NCBI RefSeq assembly: GCF_029227915.1
Contig: NC_079885.1
Coordinates: 17,993,001-18,057,000 of the forward strand
DNA length: 64,000 nt
Source: Hydractinia symbiolongicarpus
Lineage: Eukaryota > Cnidaria > Hydrozoa > Anthoathecata > Hydractiniidae
Reading direction: 5' to 3'
The position numbers and the translations under genes were made by a program. The notes below the pieces were generated by a model, which saw only the letters and a program-made list of their open reading frames with translations, did not search any database and was not told the DNA's origin. Numbering within the stretch: position 1 is the stretch's first letter; each line of letters starts with the position of its first letter. Shown in pieces: positions 52,701 to 64,000 of this stretch.

Positions 52701-55700
52701 AAAAATCTGAAATCTAATCATCAATGAGAATTTTTTGAAATAACTTTATTTTTTTTATGAGAACTAATTTTGGTGAAGTTGGAAAGTCCTTATAAATTTT
52801 GTGAATTTCGCGAAAGGAGAATTTAATAACATGTTGTTTTTTAACTAGTGAGTTTTATGATAAATTTGCGAAAATTAATTTCCTACAAAAACTAGTTCAC
52901 TAGTATAAAAGCAATAAGTAACTATGCACCTCTGCAGCGCTTGCTTTAGAAAACCGTAGAACTATTGTGCAAAACAAAATCAAATGAGATAAGATAACAA
53001 ATTGCTAATTTTTTTTTCAGGTTTTAATTGCTCCTTATTTGCATATGGTCAAACTGGTGCTGGTAAAAGTTATTCTATGGTAGGATATGGACCAAATAAG
53101 TAAGTGCAAGTTCATTTAGGTAACTTTATCGTATTTCCTGCGTTATCTGTAGCACATACCGGAGGGTGGAAACTTAATAGCCTATTGCTTTATTTAGGGG
53201 AATTGTGCCTATTACATGTGATGAATTGTTCAAAATGATTGAAGCTAGCACTACTGAAACGGTAAGTTGATGTACATAAGATATTGAAGAATATAATTAT
53301 TGAGCTGGATCTCTTGTGCTCTTCTCCAATCGAAATGGTTTTGAGCACTTTGAATTTCTTCCCAATTAAAGTTAAGATTAATTTCTACCTTTAATGTGCT
53401 CTCTTAAAGTAGAAAGGGTCCAACTTTTTTCAAATGGAGATACGCCTCTTTCCCTATGGTCTTCCTCTGCTAGAAATAGAATGTGAGCAGGAGTTAAGAC
53501 CTGTCTAATTTTTTTCGTAAAATTTCTAGGTCTATTCTGTAAAAAAATCCTAAAGTGTAAATTTTCAAAAATTTGGAATTACGCCCCTGCTTCTTTGAGG
53601 GAACGAATGGTATGGAAATTTTCACCTGAAATGTTCTATCTAATAAAAAATTGACAAATTGCACTTGAGCATTTTGTTAATAAAAAACATTTTAATACTA
53701 TTTTGCATAGTACTGTTGACATTATGTTGTGTATAAAAAATAGTCACATTTTTCTCCTTGTAATGTGAAGCAAAAAATTAGTATCGTATTCCTATTTCCT
53801 AGAAATACCAAGTCACATTTAGCATGTTGGAAATTTACAATGAACAAGTTCGAGATTTACTTACTAAAGACAATCCTAAAGGGGGTTTACAGGTATTTAT
53901 TTATTTGACATGTATATCTATTTTTAGTAAAAACTTTCGAGTCCTAAAACTTTACTTTTAAAATTTCTTTGTATATTACCAGGACATTATCCGGGCAAGG
54001 TGACAAGTACCTAGAAAATCCTGGTAAATTTGAAAAAAAAAATGATTTCTAAGCTTTAGTTGGAAACCATGTTGTGTTTAAAAACTGGACATGTTGATAA
54101 CTAAGTTACCTTAAGAGAGGAAGATAATAGGAACGAGTTGTTTCAACTAAGTGAACCTAATTAAAGAGGGTAAGAAAAACTCAAAATAAAGAATTAAACT
54201 TTGCATAACTTTAAGATCCTTATACATCTGAACATATAGTGCGGTATCAAGTACATTTAATTTTTTAGGTGCGCCAAAACCCGAAAATAGGAGCCTTTTA
54301 TGTTCAAGGTTTAAAATTTGTTGCTGTTGGCAGTTACAAAGAAATTGAAGCGAGAACAGAGGAAGGTTTGTAAGTTCAATGATGAAAATGCATTTATGTC
54401 CTTAAATCTTAAACACAATTATACAGGAAAATCTAAGAATCCATGATAGATGAAGGGATAATACTGACCTCAGCAGAATCGAATTTTATTTACTTCGCTT
54501 TTGAACATAGTTTCAAGCAATAATCCTATTATATCACCCTTTAAAGTGACACTTCATACTTGTTTATGCATTTACCATTTTTCTACCCGTATTGCGCTTT
54601 TTACACAGAATTTCTTTTACATACAGACTTGAAGACAGGCTTAAATATAACATGAAGCTGTATGATTTTTTTAATCAGGTGTATTTTTGATATCGAAATG
54701 AGAATATTTTTTTGTTTGTATTAAGGCACTGCTAACAGAACTGTAGCTTCAACACAAATGAATGCTACAAGCTCAAGAGCTCATACTGTTGTCACTATTC
54801 AGTTTGATCAAATTGAAAAGAATCCCGCAGGTCAAGAAACAAAGAAAACAAGTGTTATAAACTTGGTTGATTTGGCTGGTAGGTTTTCCATGTTGTCACG
54901 TGTTACTCTGTGTTTACTAAAGTTAAAATTATAGTAATGAGATAAGCTGTTTATATTTGATCTAAAGGATCTGAGCGTGCTGATTCCACTGGTGCTACTG
55001 GTGATCGTTTAAAGGAAGGTGCAAATATCAATAAATCGCTATCTGCTCTTGGAAATGTCATATCCGCCCTTGCTGATTTATCAATGGGAAAGAAGAAAGT
55101 TATGGTTCCCTATCGTGATTCTGTTTTGACCAAACTTCTACAGAATGCTCTTGGTGGAAACAGTAAAACTATTATGATTGCTGCCTTGTCGCCTGCAGAT
55201 ATTAATTATGATGAGACACTAGGTACACTTAGGTAAATGAAATACTTTTTAATGTTTAAATATATTGTAGTATATTAATCTGCAACGTTTTACCACTAAC
55301 TTAACTGAAAAAAAAATTAAAACTTTTGTTAGATATGCAGATCGAGCAAAGAAAATCAAAAACAAAGCGGTTGTTAATGAAAATCCTATGGATAAACTTA
55401 TTCGTGAATTGAGAGAAGAGAATGAAAAATTAAAAAAAGCCATGCAAAGTGGAGATTTGAGTGCACTTATGGCTCAAACTGGTGACGAAGGAGGTGGTGG
55501 CGGTGGTGGTGGTGCAATGTCTGAGGAAGGTAAAATTAAAGATATATCTTGGGCTGTACTTAAGTAATTATTTGTTTGACCTAAATTAACTAACGAATAA
55601 GAATTGTTAAATACGGTAAAAGTTTTAGTGAGGTTTAAAACCAAAAGGTTTTTAAAACCAAAAAATCCAGCAATTATTGCTAGGGTCGTGCAGTGTTTAG

Positions 55701-58700
55701 GGTTTAAAAAATATTTTTCTTATTTTTCATTTTTCCAAATTATAATTTTTAGGGTCAATTTTGCCGGGGTATTAAGTATAATTCCAAACATACTTCACTA
55801 AAGTTAAAACTTCTAGTTAGCAACTAGCGGTTTCTTTTTGGGCACAATGCTATTTACAGGCAGTGCAATAAAATGCTATACTAAAGCAAATTTCTTATTA
55901 CTTAAATTAACTAACGTGCCAAGTGTTTTGTTTCATTGAAAATTCTTATATTAATGTGTGTTTTCTTGAATGCAGAAAAGATTGCAATGAGAAAACAGAT
56001 GGAAGAAGAAATCCGTGCTCAGTTGCAAGCAAATTCAGATGCTATGATGAATTGGGATGATAAGGTATATAAATAGTATTTACTCATATTCTGTGAATAC
56101 TTATTTTCACAAATGACATATATAAATTTTTGCAAATAGATAAACTTTTTAACAAATATGTTTTTTACTGCTAATTTTAAAAGTTACTGTAACTAATCAT
56201 CTACAATTACCACTGTAATTTTAGTTGATCAATAAACATGTTTCTTTGTGGACCCCAAATTAAACAAGTTTCCAAAGAAAATTTTGTAGGTATTAACATT
56301 AGCTGCAAAAATTAGTATGAATAAAATAATTTTCGGTACTCGATAGTAAATTACTTGTAAGTTTCTTAAAGTTAACAAATTTGCTCACGACAGTGAAATA
56401 TCTGGTTTGTCCAGTTGTACATCATTAAAGTTGAAGGTAGACCGAGAAACATTGTAAGAGATATTAGGTGCAGACTCTGTGCAGAGAATTTTGTCTTAAA
56501 GGTATATGTAACTGTAAGTCAAACACGGATTTTAAAATTAACTGTATATTTAGCTGAAAGTTGCCAGAAGTGAGATTGTTGAAGTTGATAAAAAAGAACA
56601 ACAAGCGAAAACAACACCTCACTTGGTCAATTTGAATGAAGATCCTATGTTGTCATGTGTCATCAAACATTTTTTAAAAGGAGGTATGACTATGTTCATA
56701 AAAATGGTGATTACTTCGGTGTTTTGTTTACCAATGTACAGATAAACTGCGTTTCTTTAAAATTTAAAACTGTAAAAGTCTCATACTCTAGTGTCTAGGG
56801 AAAGTTAAATTTAACGAGAAGCAACGATAAAAATCAGCGATAGCTGATCAGCGATCAGCGATAAAAAGGTGTTCTCTCCGACACAAAAGAGTCACTTGCT
56901 TCTACGTCCTATTGTGTATGAAAAATATACTGAAAGTTCAAAAAACTTTTCTCTTTAATTGAAATCAGAAATAGAAATGTAATTTCCAGTTTTTTATACA
57001 GGGTAAATCAATCGTATCTATGCTTGTTTTTTACTGATTATTATTTGTAAAAAATCAGACGAAGAAATAAAATGAGCTTATAGTGTAACAAGAATTGAAA
57101 AATTATGTTTCGCAGGTATGACAAGAATTGGAAGAAAAGATTCTAGCCCAGATATTCCAATGACTGGTTTAAGGTAATTTTGTTGCTTTTATTGTCGCGT
57201 TGTCATCGTCGTCGTCGTCTTTTTTGTTATTGTTATTGACATTGTCGTTGTTGTAATCGTCGCTGTTGTTGTCGCTGTTGTTTTCGTTATCGTCGTCGCT
57301 GTTGTCGTTGTCATCGTTGTCGCTGTTGTTTTCGTTATCGTCGTCGCTGTTGTCGTTGTCATCGTTGTTGCTGTTGTAATCGTCGTTGTTCTTTTTGTTG
57401 TCAATCTTGTTGATTTTATACAGAGCTTTTATTTCAGTGTGAGCAGCGAACATGCCATCCTCACCTTCAAAGATAAGGAAGTAACCATCAAACCAGCCAG
57501 TCCTGGTGCTAAAACGAAAGTGAATGGAATTCCTATCACAGGCGAGCAAGGATTAAAGCACCACGATCGTGTTCTGTTTGGTATGTAATTTTAGTGATCA
57601 ACAACAACTTTGTGAAATTCTAATAAAAACTCAAGTCACTGCTTTTTTTGGTTCCTAATTTGACATTCAATACATAATTATGAAAAAAAATGTATAATTT
57701 TCTGTCAATGAATTGCATCATCATGCTGCTTCAACAATTGTTACTTTGTCCTTTTTGTTGAAGAAATAAATTGATAAATTATTCTTTTAGGATCCAATCA
57801 CATGTACTTTTTTGTAAATCCACTGAATACTGAAATGGGAGAGGGTGCACCAGAGTCAGTAGATTGGGAATTTGCAAACAAAGAAATCGCTCAAGCCAAG
57901 GGATTTTCGACTGGCGGTGGTGCTGGATTAACAAAAGGTACAATTTTTAGAGTTTAACCTTAAGGCTAAAATACACGGTAAGTTTAAACTTACCGTAAAA
58001 AAGATGTTTTCGGTTTTATGAATTTTTTTAAAAGTTGGACATGTTCAACTTTTGCTAAGTTTTTTCTATTGAAATTAACAGAATGATTAATGGACTATTG
58101 TTTAAACTAAAGATTTGAGCCTATTTTTTCGGTTTCTAATCATAACCGCTTTTTTTTCTACCATTACCCCTGCTTATTTTATAGCAATAACCGCAACGGA
58201 AGAATTACGTGTTTCTTCTTTGGTATTTATTGTGAAAAGAGAATTTTTAAAAAAACTTGTACATTTTATGTTAACGTGTAGACAGGTGTATTACCTGCAA
58301 CTAAACTTCAAGTTTTTCCTTACAACTAAACGGTCCGTTCTAACTTACCGTGTATTTTAGCCTTTACTCTTTGAGAATTGACTTAATTGCATGAGAAAAA
58401 AATTTTCCAACATTCTTGCAAATTTATTTTTCTCAGCCATTTGTGACATTGTAATTTGTGAAAGTATATATGTACGAAAATTACCTCAAACCGTTTTAAA
58501 TGTTTTCAAAACTAATTACGCTTAATTTTTTACGAGTGCATAAATTAAGCAACAGCTAATTACAGGTGTTGCTCAACATCAAAGTCACAGCATCAAAGTT
58601 GAGAGGTTGAAGCCACTTCTTTTTCCTTTGTGTAGTAAAATAATTTATGGCTGAAAATTATGGAAATATAAGTTTGATTTATTCCAATCTTTGCTTTGCA

Positions 58701-61700
58701 TTTCATTTGTTTTCGCAACCAAGGTTGTGCTTGTTTCACAAAGTTTTCTCTCCTCTCAAATGCGGTTATACCCTAATTGTTTCCAATTTGAAAAACGAAT
58801 GCGCCACCTTGAGTGTATAGGTTTTGGTGGTCAACGTCGTGGCGCGTGGACTTGTGGTTATGGAGTTCGCTTCGTAATCACAACGTCCGTGGTTCGGTCA
58901 TCAGTGCGGGCATTTTTAGCAATTGCCTTTACCACCGCTACGGGTCAACCCATGCCATGTGAGGAAAATTGGGTAGGCCATACCGCTGTATACTTAATGT
59001 ATACATTCAGAATACAGGACTCGCATCGGTGACAGTGTTTCCAACATTGAAGTGGAATAATAACAATAACAATAATAATAATAATAATGAGAGTCTTACG
59101 TGTCAAAAATATTTTCTTCAGATCAAGCTCTTGCGCAAGAACAAGTGTTAGAGTTGCTACCTATGGTTAGTGAAGTGAATGCAATGAGTGAAGAATTAGA
59201 CAAGAAAATGTAAGTATATTTTTATGAGGTCTCTTTTGTTTAATTTACTGTTGAATTAAATCCTCCTTTAAATATTATGTACGTTTGAATCCATGAAGAA
59301 GACGCCTAAAGAAAATACCTATTACCATTTAAATGGATTTTGAATCTATATTATAATACTCAATGTGATCCAACGATGGTAGCTGTTAGTAGCAACAGGC
59401 AGATTCCTGTGGATTTTACCGATTGATGAATTTCCACAGTCTTACGACTAGTGTTTTAAAATTTGCTTGTGAACGTTACTTTTGAAATCACCTTAAACAT
59501 TCTCAATAAAATGTGAAATTTCTTTTAATTAGACTTTAAAGCCTCTTTACAATACTAACGCTCGTCAGCATGGATTCATCTGGCAATAATAAACACTTAT
59601 TTTTATGACATTAATCTTAGTGCTGTTGAGCAAGCTACTTTATATTATTGATCTTTGTGATTTTTTATGCAAAATTGGTGCATATAACTATTTTTGAGTT
59701 TAGGTCTTTCGAGGTGATTTTAATCTCAGCTGCTGCGCAAGGTGGTGGTGCTGACAAGGGAACCAAGTAAGTTTTGTATGTGTGATGTATAATGCATGTT
59801 TTTTTTAAGAACAACACAAACTTCAAAAAAAAAGTGTTACTAAAAGTTCTCTCGTTCTTTTAAACTTACTCATGACCAACCTACTGTTTTCTGTAATTCA
59901 TACAAGTTTCTTACAAAAAGAAACCATATGGGAACACCGTAATTTAGTTCAGTTGCAACACAAAAACGTTAACAGTGCGTGAGAAATGTAAAACAACAAT
60001 TGCTACACAGGATAAGGACTGCGTTGCTCCTTAAACTGTCAGAACGCAGATATTGATTTCAGGCTTAATGAAAGCGCAAAAAATGAAGTACTAATACCTA
60101 GTTTTTTTAACATGGAAAAAAATAATAGGTAACCAGCTTTTTCTTTGTTTCCAAGCTATTTGAAACATCGTATGTGCGTTATATTGCTAGGGTGAGTGTG
60201 AAGATGAAGAACTTGTTGAACGATAACGTTTGGTTGTGGGATCGTGGTAAATTTACAAACAGACGGTACTTGATGCAGGTGAGGAGATTTTTTTTTTCTC
60301 TTGCCAAAAGGAGGAGCGATATTCTAGCCTTTCTAAATCAATAATATAGAACTTGACCGGAAAACATTGACAATTTTTAGTCAGTTACTTTTTAATGGTT
60401 TCTCGTTGGAGGGGTGGTTACTACCATTCCAACACACTAAGACAAGGTTTTCAGGGCAAGGTCATTTTTTGTATCACACTAAATTACTGGCGAGAAGTGC
60501 TACGTCAATTTTCACAACAGGTGAATGTGGAATTACAAAGCTTAAACTTTTTAAAACCCTCAAACCCTTTTTGTCGAAATATCCTCCAAATTGTGTGAGA
60601 AATTATCTAAAGTTCTTAACTCTTCCAGCGCGTAGCATTTTTTGACAACCCTGCAAACTGGAACTGTTTTCATAATTTAGAATAACATAACTCGTAAATA
60701 AATATAAAATAAAAAAGCTCTTTTTTTTGAGTCACAAAATTTATAAGGGTTTTGAAAAAAATGGCTAAGAAGTTTTGCCGTTGTAAAGTCGTTAAAACCT
60801 AAATTGCGCCTTATAAAAGATCCAAAATTTAGAAAAAAAGAATTTCACTAGCAAGTGTGCTTCGCCTTGTTTGTGAACGATGCACCTCGTTTAACTACCT
60901 TTTAATTCCATGAACTTGTTCCTATAAATTCATGACTTGCTAAGTCAACAGAACACCTAAAGTATAAGAAAATAATTGAATGCACACAAAGAAGCAGTAA
61001 CTTCGGACAAACTATGAAGCAAGAAAAACTAATGATAAAATAATATAAAATGAAAGATTAAAATCTTTGTCGTGGTAACATTCAAATTCTGTTGATACTT
61101 CTTATAGGATATCTATCAACGGTTTTTGGATGGTGAAGATGTAAAAAAAATCAAGAAAGATGACGATCCATTCTGGGAACCTCCCGAAGATGTTCTAATC
61201 GGCACCGCTAATGTGTTTTTGCAAAGTTTGTCGTATGCTTTAGATTTTGATGATAAGCTAGCTGTGACAGATTACAAGGTGCTTTTTAGATCTCTTGTTG
61301 TTGTTGTTGTCATTGTTGTTGTTGTTGTCGTCGTCGTCGTCGCTATTGTCGTCAATGTTGTTGGTGTTGTATTCAATAATAATACTTGTTTGTTTTTTAC
61401 ATATTACAGTTTTTACCCACAAGACTTGTGTCGGTCACACTTGTTCGGTTGAAAACTACGTGTCAAAATTATAATAAATATGTTTATAATTATGTTATAT
61501 AATTATATGTTTATAATTATAATAAATTATGTTTGTATTTTGTTTAGGGTTCGGAAGAAGGTAGTCTGGTCATCAATGTTGCACCCTGTACACAGCAAGG
61601 TAAACCTTTGGATGAAGACTATTTTGTGGAAGAACCGAAGGATCTTATTGGCAAACCTTACCACTTTAAGGTAATTTAATAGTTTCCGATTTGCAATCAG

Positions 61701-63995
61701 CATGGTTTAGTCTTCTCTAAGCGTAAGCTGCCACTAGCTTATGCATTGCATTGTTACAAACCTTTGTGACCTCTCTGTAAAAGCGTAGCCTATTGACGTT
61801 TATTTCTTAATGTTAGGGCTAATTCTGCAAGGATGTTATACTTCCTGTAGTCTAATTGCTTACTAAGTTGGTATAAAAATATATCTGCAAGTCTGTTTGC
61901 GAGTGTTATATAAGCGAGTGGTTTTGTTTATCTTCTTACCATAGAGACCACTTTAACATAAATTATTTAAGTATTTTTGCTTCATTTCCCCAACCTTTTT
62001 ATTTTTGCACCCATATATTTTTTTCCTGTTTCATGTAATGTTGTCTTTAATTTTCACGAAGATCAGTCCGAGAAATTATTTCTTTTTTGATATAATGTAC
62101 TTTTTTCATAAATTTAACGAAAGCTCTCTCACACACATGTTTTCCTTGATTGGTTAACAAAAATAAAATAAGGATAGTACTGATAAGATTCACTCGCCTA
62201 ATTTGATTAAAGATCACATTCCACTTTATGGTATGAACGAAAAGTGAAAAGCGAAAATGAAAAGTGGAAACGGAATTTCTATTCTCTATTAAACAAACTC
62301 TGATGCTACTTTCTCTCCTTTGAAGACAACTAATCACAAACAAGTTAATTTCCTTCCGTTAATTTTTCTGAGCGCGAAAATTTAAGGGGAAATGTAAATG
62401 ACGCGGATTTTAGATATATATATTTTTCGCCTCTTTTTTTCAACATGTGTTCGTGTTTTGTGTAAGTTTTGTTTTCGCTGTAATTTTGCAGGTGACGATT
62501 CGCAATGCTGAGGTTCAAAAGAGCAGATACAGCCACGGACTGTATGTGAAATTCAAAAGCTACGGTGAAACAAAGGAAGCAGAAACGCCTGTAAAAGCCA
62601 ACACTTTATCGCCTGAGTTTAATTTCTCAAAAATATTTTCCATACCAGCTATTGGTGAGGACCATCTACAATGGTTTGAGTTTGGTAATTTGTCCTTCAA
62701 CTTGTATGGCAAACAGAACGATAAAGTCACTGATCAACGTTTAGCAAAAATGACAACGAAGGTGAGTGGTCTCTTTAATATCTCTAAATTATCTCTTGCA
62801 TATCTCTAAATTATCTCTTGCATATCTCTATATCGGTTCTGATGTTCGTTAAAAATTTCTATTTCTTTGTGTTTGGTCAATCAATTTGGACGACATCTGT
62901 AGTAGTAATATTTTTCTTTCCTTCTGTACCTCTCTACCACCATAATCTACAGTCTGTAACTTTGAGGATGAATAATAAATTACGATTCAGATATAGCGAT
63001 GTCAATAAGATAGATAATAACAAATAGAGCAAAAAACAGAAAGTAATTTCAAAAATACCACCCTTAGGATTTCCACGTCTCCTAAAAATCCTAAAAATGT
63101 GAAATCCTTTTTAAATCTCCTAATTTTTTTGGGAACATCCATTTGTCAAACTAAATTTTTGTAATCAGTATTTCTTTTTGTGGAATATAGTCCAAAATAT
63201 TTATATTTTGCGTCAGCTAATGTGGAAATGAAATCTGCTTAATCTAATTTGTCTGTCTTGTTCAATTTTTGTATGTGTTTTCCCTCTAATAAAAAATCTC
63301 CTCAAGTAGTTTTTACTCTCCCTGTGCAAAAATATTATACTTTATATTTAATACGAACAACGTATACTCCTAAATTTTATTCTCGCTCAAAGTTTGTAAA
63401 ATATTCATAACATGTGTTTATATTCGGGACATTTATAGCGCCCAGTTTTTTTATGTAAATTAGTTTAGTTTCTAGATCTCTAATTAGTTGCGAATAAAAT
63501 ATTGAAGTGAACGCACGTGTTCGGTTCTTCGTGTCCGAGTATTAAAATCCCAGCAAGTTATACAAAGTTAGTCAATAAAACTTATTTGGCAGTAAGTTTG
63601 ACCAGAACGGTGATTGATGAACTTGTTATTTAGTCTGTGAATTCCGAGAGAAATAGGAAATAGCATATTTTGGTAGCTTTTTTAAATAATACAAGGCTAA
63701 AAATAATAGAGCGAATATTGTTCCTGCAGAGGTGAAGGAATCGTTTTACCCTTCCCTCCAATAATGTAATGAAGGATTGTTATTGTTTATGTCAAAATAA
63801 GAACAGATGAATGATGCTCTTCTGTTCTTCTTTAAGGAACTTCGTCAGAAGGAGCAGATTCAAAACAATAAGTTAGCAGCCAAGCAAGCTACGTTTCGCG
63901 ATAAAAGTTTCGGTGAAATTGGCCAGTTGAAATCTGAAGTGATTTTATACAAACGTCGATACGAACGAATGTTGCAGAAGGAGAAACGAATACAG
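43712..63995 (+). CDS. KIF28: Kinesin-3 family motor, KIF28/KLP-6-like (5' part)
   Basis: Plus-end microtubule motor. Exons: 43712-43722, 44735-44773, 47345-47421, 47505-47521, 50836-50858, 51985-52106, 53021-53099, 53198-53261, 53803-53892, 54269-54365, 54726-54878, 54968-55232, 55333-55529, 55976-56064, 56554-56683, 57116-57173, 57438-57580, 57791-57937, 59122-59209, 59704-59766, 60191-60278, 61108-61278, 61548-61670, 62492-62761, 63837-63995. These give 921 codons, all in phase; the gene continues past the window. Motor: [11 protein letters not shown]-loop GQTGAGKS (106-113), switch I NATSSRAH (219-226), switch II DLAGSE (255-260). A neck coiled coil and Gly-rich linker follow, then [11 protein letters not shown] and FHA (about 484-570), a C2-like segment and a second coiled coil. 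The K-loop is only GKKK, and [13 protein letters not shown] plus the short K-loop favour KIF28/KLP-6 over KIF1. Subfamily is less certain than family. Confidence 0.94.
47011..47086. repeat. 76-bp near-perfect hairpin in kinesin intron
   Basis: tacattgtttgtgatgtttc pairs with gaaatgtcacaaacaatgta, and ggtgttcacaccc pairs with gggtgtgtgaaca, leaving loop attaac and few mismatches. tatataaatgc occurs on both sides (about 46959 and 47085), possibly a duplicated target. It is a foldback element or small-RNA-like hairpin. Confidence 0.8.
48585..48616. repeat. (tta)n microsatellite
   Basis: Impure run of ttattattatttta words in the same kinesin intron (47522-50835). Confidence 0.7.
48727..50261. 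mobile_element. Family-B TIR element interrupted by family-A repeat
   Basis: Ends caggctttttcag and ctgaaaaagcctg are perfect inverse repeats. The right ~390 bp (49870-50261) match the B copy at 25160-25560, and the left ~50 bp match its beginning. Between them lies the A-family segment 49035-49780 in inverted orientation, so A (or a larger composite) inserted into B. Confidence 0.75.
49035..49780 (-). mobile_element. Family-A repeat copy without the hAT insertion
   Basis: Read on the minus strand, it matches 18897-18946 joined directly to 22692-23530 (for example gaagcaaatcatttcaatat, tctccagaatcgtgttttat and catttttgctactgt). It preserves one tcaataac where the hAT sits in the other copy. 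The 5' part of the family is absent. Confidence 0.85.
57190..57415. repeat. GTY triplet-rich minisatellite filling a kinesin intron
   Basis: Runs of gtt/gtc/gtcgtc with a 48-bp higher-order unit (cgctgttgttttcgttatcg at 57273 and again at 57321). It fills most of the 264-bp intron just before an FHA exon. Confidence 0.85.
58841..59089 (+). mobile_element. tRNA-derived SINE with (aat)n tail
   Basis: Begins ggcgcgtggacttgtggtta, which is A-box like (tggacttgtgg). A B-box-like ggttcggtcatc lies at the tRNA spacing (about 58893). The body has ccatgtgaggaaaattggg, shared with the SINE at 42717-43028, and the tail is aataataacaataac then aat repeats. It is in the kinesin sense orientation and ends 32 bp before the acceptor of exon 59122. 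Confidence 0.8.
61293..61370. repeat. (gtt)n(gtc)n microsatellite after a kinesin donor site
   Basis: Starts about 15 bp downstream of the donor at 61279. Its frame is open from the preceding exon and would encode a valine-rich stretch if the intron were retained. Confidence 0.85.
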
Positions 63996-64000
63996 GTAAA

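Noticed and set aside
57169-57549. 126-codon Asp/Asn-rich minus-strand frame
   Set aside because: It arises from the GTY repeat plus the antisense of an FHA exon.
1-64000. CRISPR arrays, bacterial operons, plasmid or phage genes
   Set aside because: Spliced animal genes cover the window. The tandem repeats seen lack the unique-spacer pattern of CRISPR.

Overview
This window is A+T-rich eukaryotic nuclear DNA. It carries five intron-rich protein-coding genes, plus many transposon remnants in introns and spacers. The gene families are animal ones: PLC-gamma, a ZDHHC3/7-type palmitoyltransferase, an ML-domain lipid-binding protein, inositol monophosphatase and a kinesin-3. Compact exons, A+T richness and the many small DNA transposons suggest a non-bilaterian animal, perhaps a medusozoan cnidarian. 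That placement is inference; no taxonomic marker is present. Every exon join reported was checked by reading phase and GT/AG borders.

Layout: (1) 1-10542, minus strand: N-terminal part of a PLC-gamma gene (PH, EF-hands, X domain, split-PH half, start of the first SH2). It runs off the left edge. One small exon between 8566 and 6560 is not securely placed. (2) 10543-15827: spacer with a 448-bp TIR element and a 1.4-kb Tc1/mariner-like non-autonomous element. (3) 15828-28278, plus strand: complete 8-exon DHHC palmitoyltransferase, 335 aa. Its 8.6-kb first intron holds a decayed LINE and a 3.7-kb hAT transposon nested in an older repeat. (4) 30935-34642, minus strand: 5-exon ML-domain protein (233 aa) with an N-terminal membrane anchor; its first intron carries a pogo/Tigger-like MITE. 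(5) 36181-43164, minus strand: complete 8-exon inositol monophosphatase, 289 aa. (6) 43712 to the right edge, plus strand: first 25 coding exons (921 codons) of a kinesin-3 resembling KIF28/KLP-6. It is arranged head-to-head with the phosphatase, with 547 bp between start codons.

How they may relate: PLC-gamma makes IP3 from PIP2 and inositol monophosphatase returns inositol to the same cycle. Their proximity may be chance. The accessory content is mostly transposon archaeology: nested insertions dated by an empty site, TIR elements with intact target duplications, tRNA-like SINEs (one abutting a splice acceptor), hairpins and microsatellite-rich introns. I found no prokaryotic defence system, CRISPR array or clearly undescribed multi-gene system.
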